From NCBI GenBank assembly GCA_028288985.1, contig JAQGHE010000042.1:1-6808 (forward strand): a stretch of DNA of 6,808 nt. The letters run 5' to 3'. The translations under genes were made by a program, and so were the position numbers. The number at the start of each line of letters is the position of its first letter. Positions within the stretch are counted from its first letter, which is position 1. Source of the stretch: Candidatus Saccharimonadota bacterium. Its GTDB lineage: Bacteria > Patescibacteriota > Saccharimonadia > Saccharimonadales > UBA10212. Shown here in pieces: positions 5,396 through 6,808 of the stretch. The notes below the pieces were generated by a model. It saw only the letters and a list, made by a program, of their open reading frames with translations, made no database searches and was not told where the DNA came from.

Positions 5396-6736
5396 ATGCC
5401 AACTAAATTTCATATCGATCCCGGAGTGTTCAAAGCTTATGACATCAGGGGCATAGTACCTGACCAGATTGATTTGGCCGCCGCAGGGCAAGTAGCACGA
5501 GCTTTTGTGGCAGAGGTTCAACCGAAGCAAGTGGTAGTAGGCAGGGACGTACGACTAACCGGCCCGCAGTTTATGCAAGCTGTTATAGAAGGCCTTAGCA
5601 AATCCGGGGTTGATGTCCTTAATATCGGCCAAGTCAGCACGGACGAATTTTACTTTGCGTGTGCTACCAAGGATCTACCAGGAATAATGGTAACTGCTTC
5701 GCATAATCCGTCAGAATACAACGGCTTCAAGATGGTTAAAAAAATGCCGAATTTTGTTATGGCTAAAGAATTCCGGCATAGAGTTATCGATGCAGAATAT
5801 GATGATAATGAGATCACGGGCTTGGTTAAAGAGGAGTCGGTCACTAAAGGCTTCATTGATTATTTACTATCAGTTGCGCCTGCGGATAAGATGAAGCCTC
5901 TGAAAGTAGTCATCGATACAAGTAATGGTTCTCAAGGTCCGATTTGGGAAGAGCTAAGCAGACATTTGCCTATAGAAATTGTAAAGCTTTGCTTTGAGCC
6001 TGATGGAAGTTTTCCGAATCACGGAAATGACATAATCCAGCCCGAGAACCAAGAAATGTTGAGGCAAAAAGTTAAGGAAACTTCTGCGGATTTAGGCCTA
6101 ATTTTTGATCCAGACGGCGACCGGTGTCTGGCAGTAGACGACAGAGGGATATCTGTCCCGGGGGACTGGCTAACTGCTTTACTGGCGGTTGAGCAGCTGC
6201 GGCACGACCCCGGGGCCACAATCCTATATGACGTTAGAGCGTCTGATGCGGTGCCGGACATGATTAAAGCGGCAGGCGGAGAGCCTTTCGTCTGGAAGCC
6301 TGGACATGTCTATATCAAGCAAGAGATGCAGAAAAGAGGGATTGTGTTTGGCGGGGAAGTCTCCGGGCATTTTTATTTTAAGGATTTTTGGTTTGCCGAC
6401 TCCGGTATTCTTGCCGGCCTTATGATGCTGCTGTACGTAAGCGGCTTGAATACTCCCTTATCAGTCAAAGTAAAAGAGCTCGAGGCGAAGTACTTTTTGT
6501 CTGGTGAAATAAACTCAAAAGTAGCCGACCCCGCAGGTGTACTCGCAAATGTTAAAAGTACGTACCACGACGCGGAAATAAATGAGTTATCAGGAATAGC
6601 GATTCGTTATCCTGATTGGCACGCTGTGGTAAGACCATCAGATAACGAGCCTCTTGTCCGCCTCACCGTAGAGGCATCTACACGCCAGCTTATGGAGCAA
6701 AAAAGGGATGAGCTGCTTAAGCTGATTCGCTCTTAG
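5396..6736 (+). CDS. manB: Phosphomannomutase / phosphoglucomutase
   Basis: This alpha-D-phosphohexomutase interconverts mannose-6-phosphate and mannose-1-phosphate, feeding the preceding GDP-mannose pyrophosphorylase. The 446 residues, near the usual family length, show all four domains. FKAYDIRG is at 12-19, the phosphoserine loop TASHNPSEYNG at 100-110 (Ser102), the magnesium loop DPDGDR at 238-243, the sugar-specificity loop GGEVSGHFYFKD at 319-330, and the C-terminal phosphate-binding RPSDNEPLVRLTVEA at 413-427. The phosphate loop reads SDNEP in place of the common SNTEP or SGTEP. Members of this family often also act on glucose phosphates, which would supply glucose-1-phosphate to rmlA; sequence alone cannot settle this. 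The start gives the normal N terminus. No Shine-Dalgarno is clear in the 34-base gap after manC; TAGAAT (5379-5384) might be a weak internal -10. Its last 20 bases overlap a convergent open frame. Confidence 0.93.
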   Translation: MPTKFHIDPGVFKAYDIRGIVPDQIDLAAAGQVARAFVAEVQPKQVVVGRDVRLTGPQFMQAVIEGLSKSGVDVLNIGQVSTDEFYFACATKDLPGIMVTASHNPSEYNGFKMVKKMPNFVMAKEFRHRVIDAEYDDNEITGLVKEESVTKGFIDYLLSVAPADKMKPLKVVIDTSNGSQGPIWEELSRHLPIEIVKLCFEPDGSFPNHGNDIIQPENQEMLRQKVKETSADLGLIFDPDGDRCLAVDDRGISVPGDWLTALLAVEQLRHDPGATILYDVRASDAVPDMIKAAGGEPFVWKPGHVYIKQEMQKRGIVFGGEVSGHFYFKDFWFADSGILAGLMMLLYVSGLNTPLSVKVKELEAKYFLSGEINSKVADPAGVLANVKSTYHDAEINELSGIAIRYPDWHAVVRPSDNEPLVRLTVEASTRQLMEQKRDELLKLIRS

Positions 6737-6808
6737 CGCTAAGGCTGATAAAGTTCTTTATCTTTTGTCTGAAAACGTCGTCCGAGAAGGCTTCAGCGGC
6801 CTTTTGGA
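6717..6808 (-). CDS. 3' end of a convergent gene, possibly a GT4-type glycosyltransferase
   Basis: Reading in from the right edge on the minus strand, one frame gives 29 residues (QKAAEAFSDDVFRQKIKNFI, then SLSAKSESA) before a TAA at 6717-6719. The AxxFSxxxFRxxIxxFI pattern resembles the closing helix of many GT4-family glycosyltransferases, which would fit next to GDP-mannose genes. That is a weak identification from about 20 residues. The other two minus frames hit a stop within 17 codons of the edge. The frame overlaps the end of manB by 20 bases tail-to-tail. The body of the gene lies outside the window. Confidence 0.5.
   Translation of the reverse strand, partial: QKAAEAFSDDVFRQKIKNFISLSAKSESA
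6747..6766 (+). terminator. Possible weak terminator after manB
   Basis: GATAAAG and CTTTATC form a 7-bp inverted repeat (6747-6753 with 6756-6762; realistically six pairs closing a GTTC loop) followed by TTTT. It begins 10 bases after the manB stop. The stem is AT-rich and the U-run short. It would lie inside the coding end of the convergent gene. A second exact palindrome, CTTAGCGCTAAG (6732-6743), spans the manB stop codon. Confidence 0.35.

Noticed and set aside
5650..6261. Minus-strand open frames opposite manB
   Set aside because: They are antisense to a confident mutase gene whose motifs run through both regions, and their translations resemble no protein family.
6747..6808. Alternative minus-strand frame SKRPLKPSRTTFSDKR at the right edge
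   Set aside because: It stops after 16 codons and is not protein-like compared with the neighbouring frame, which gives an amphipathic helix and runs to 6717.

Overview
This window is a surface-sugar precursor locus: two nucleotide-sugar pathways arranged divergently around a short shared intergenic region. On the minus strand, reading leftwards from about position 4184, lies a complete dTDP-L-rhamnose operon in the order rmlB, rmlC, rmlD, rmlA. Its four genes overlap or nearly touch. It is followed by two envelope/secreted protein genes: a membrane-anchored protein with a Gmad2-like domain, and a signal-peptide protein that runs off the left edge. On the plus strand from 4300 lie a GDP-mannose pyrophosphorylase gene (manC type) and a phosphomannomutase gene (manB type). 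The tail of a further gene on the minus strand converges on the latter at the right edge.

Organism: the best guess is a small-genome Candidatus Patescibacteria (CPR) member, most likely Saccharibacteria (TM7). Supporting signs are the very compact gene spacing, a secreted protein with the 'SMTAxxIQxFL' motif that I associate from memory with those genomes, RmlB/RmlC/RmlD proteins of Streptococcus/Actinobacteria type, and first genes that look leaderless. TGA acts as a normal stop (rmlD ends in TGA inside an ATGA overlap), which argues against the UGA-recoding CPR groups Gracilibacteria and Absconditabacteria. The assignment is inference and was not checked by any search.

Layout: 1-281 (-) secreted protein, partial; 283-843 (-) membrane-anchored Gmad2-like protein; 844-924 intergenic, rich in inverted repeats, with a promoter; 925-1785 (-) rmlA; 1782-2636 (-) rmlD; 2638-3189 (-) rmlC; 3189-4184 (-) rmlB; 4185-4299 divergent promoter region; 4300-5361 (+) manC; 5396-6736 (+) manB; 6717-6808 (-) 3' end of an unidentified, possibly glycosyltransferase, gene. 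No gap reaches 300 bases. I saw no tRNA, rRNA, CRISPR array or transposon.

How the genes work together: RmlA activates glucose-1-phosphate to dTDP-glucose, RmlB dehydrates it, RmlC epimerises it and RmlD reduces it to dTDP-L-rhamnose. ManB converts mannose-6-phosphate to mannose-1-phosphate and ManC makes GDP-mannose. Both products are donors for surface glycan or glycoprotein assembly. The flanking glycosyltransferase genes are presumably outside the window.

The points most worth a second look are: (a) rmlC and rmlD resemble the two halves of an actinobacterial RmlC-RmlD fusion and are separated by what is formally one extra T in a TTTT run; (b) the two divergent operons, and the 843 gene, each carry a -10 element 6-7 bases before their ATG, implying leaderless mRNAs, while the internal gene rmlA has a strong Shine-Dalgarno; (c) a perfect 15-bp dyad sits in the divergent promoter region. 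The enzymes themselves are ordinary, and I see no clear new multi-gene system.
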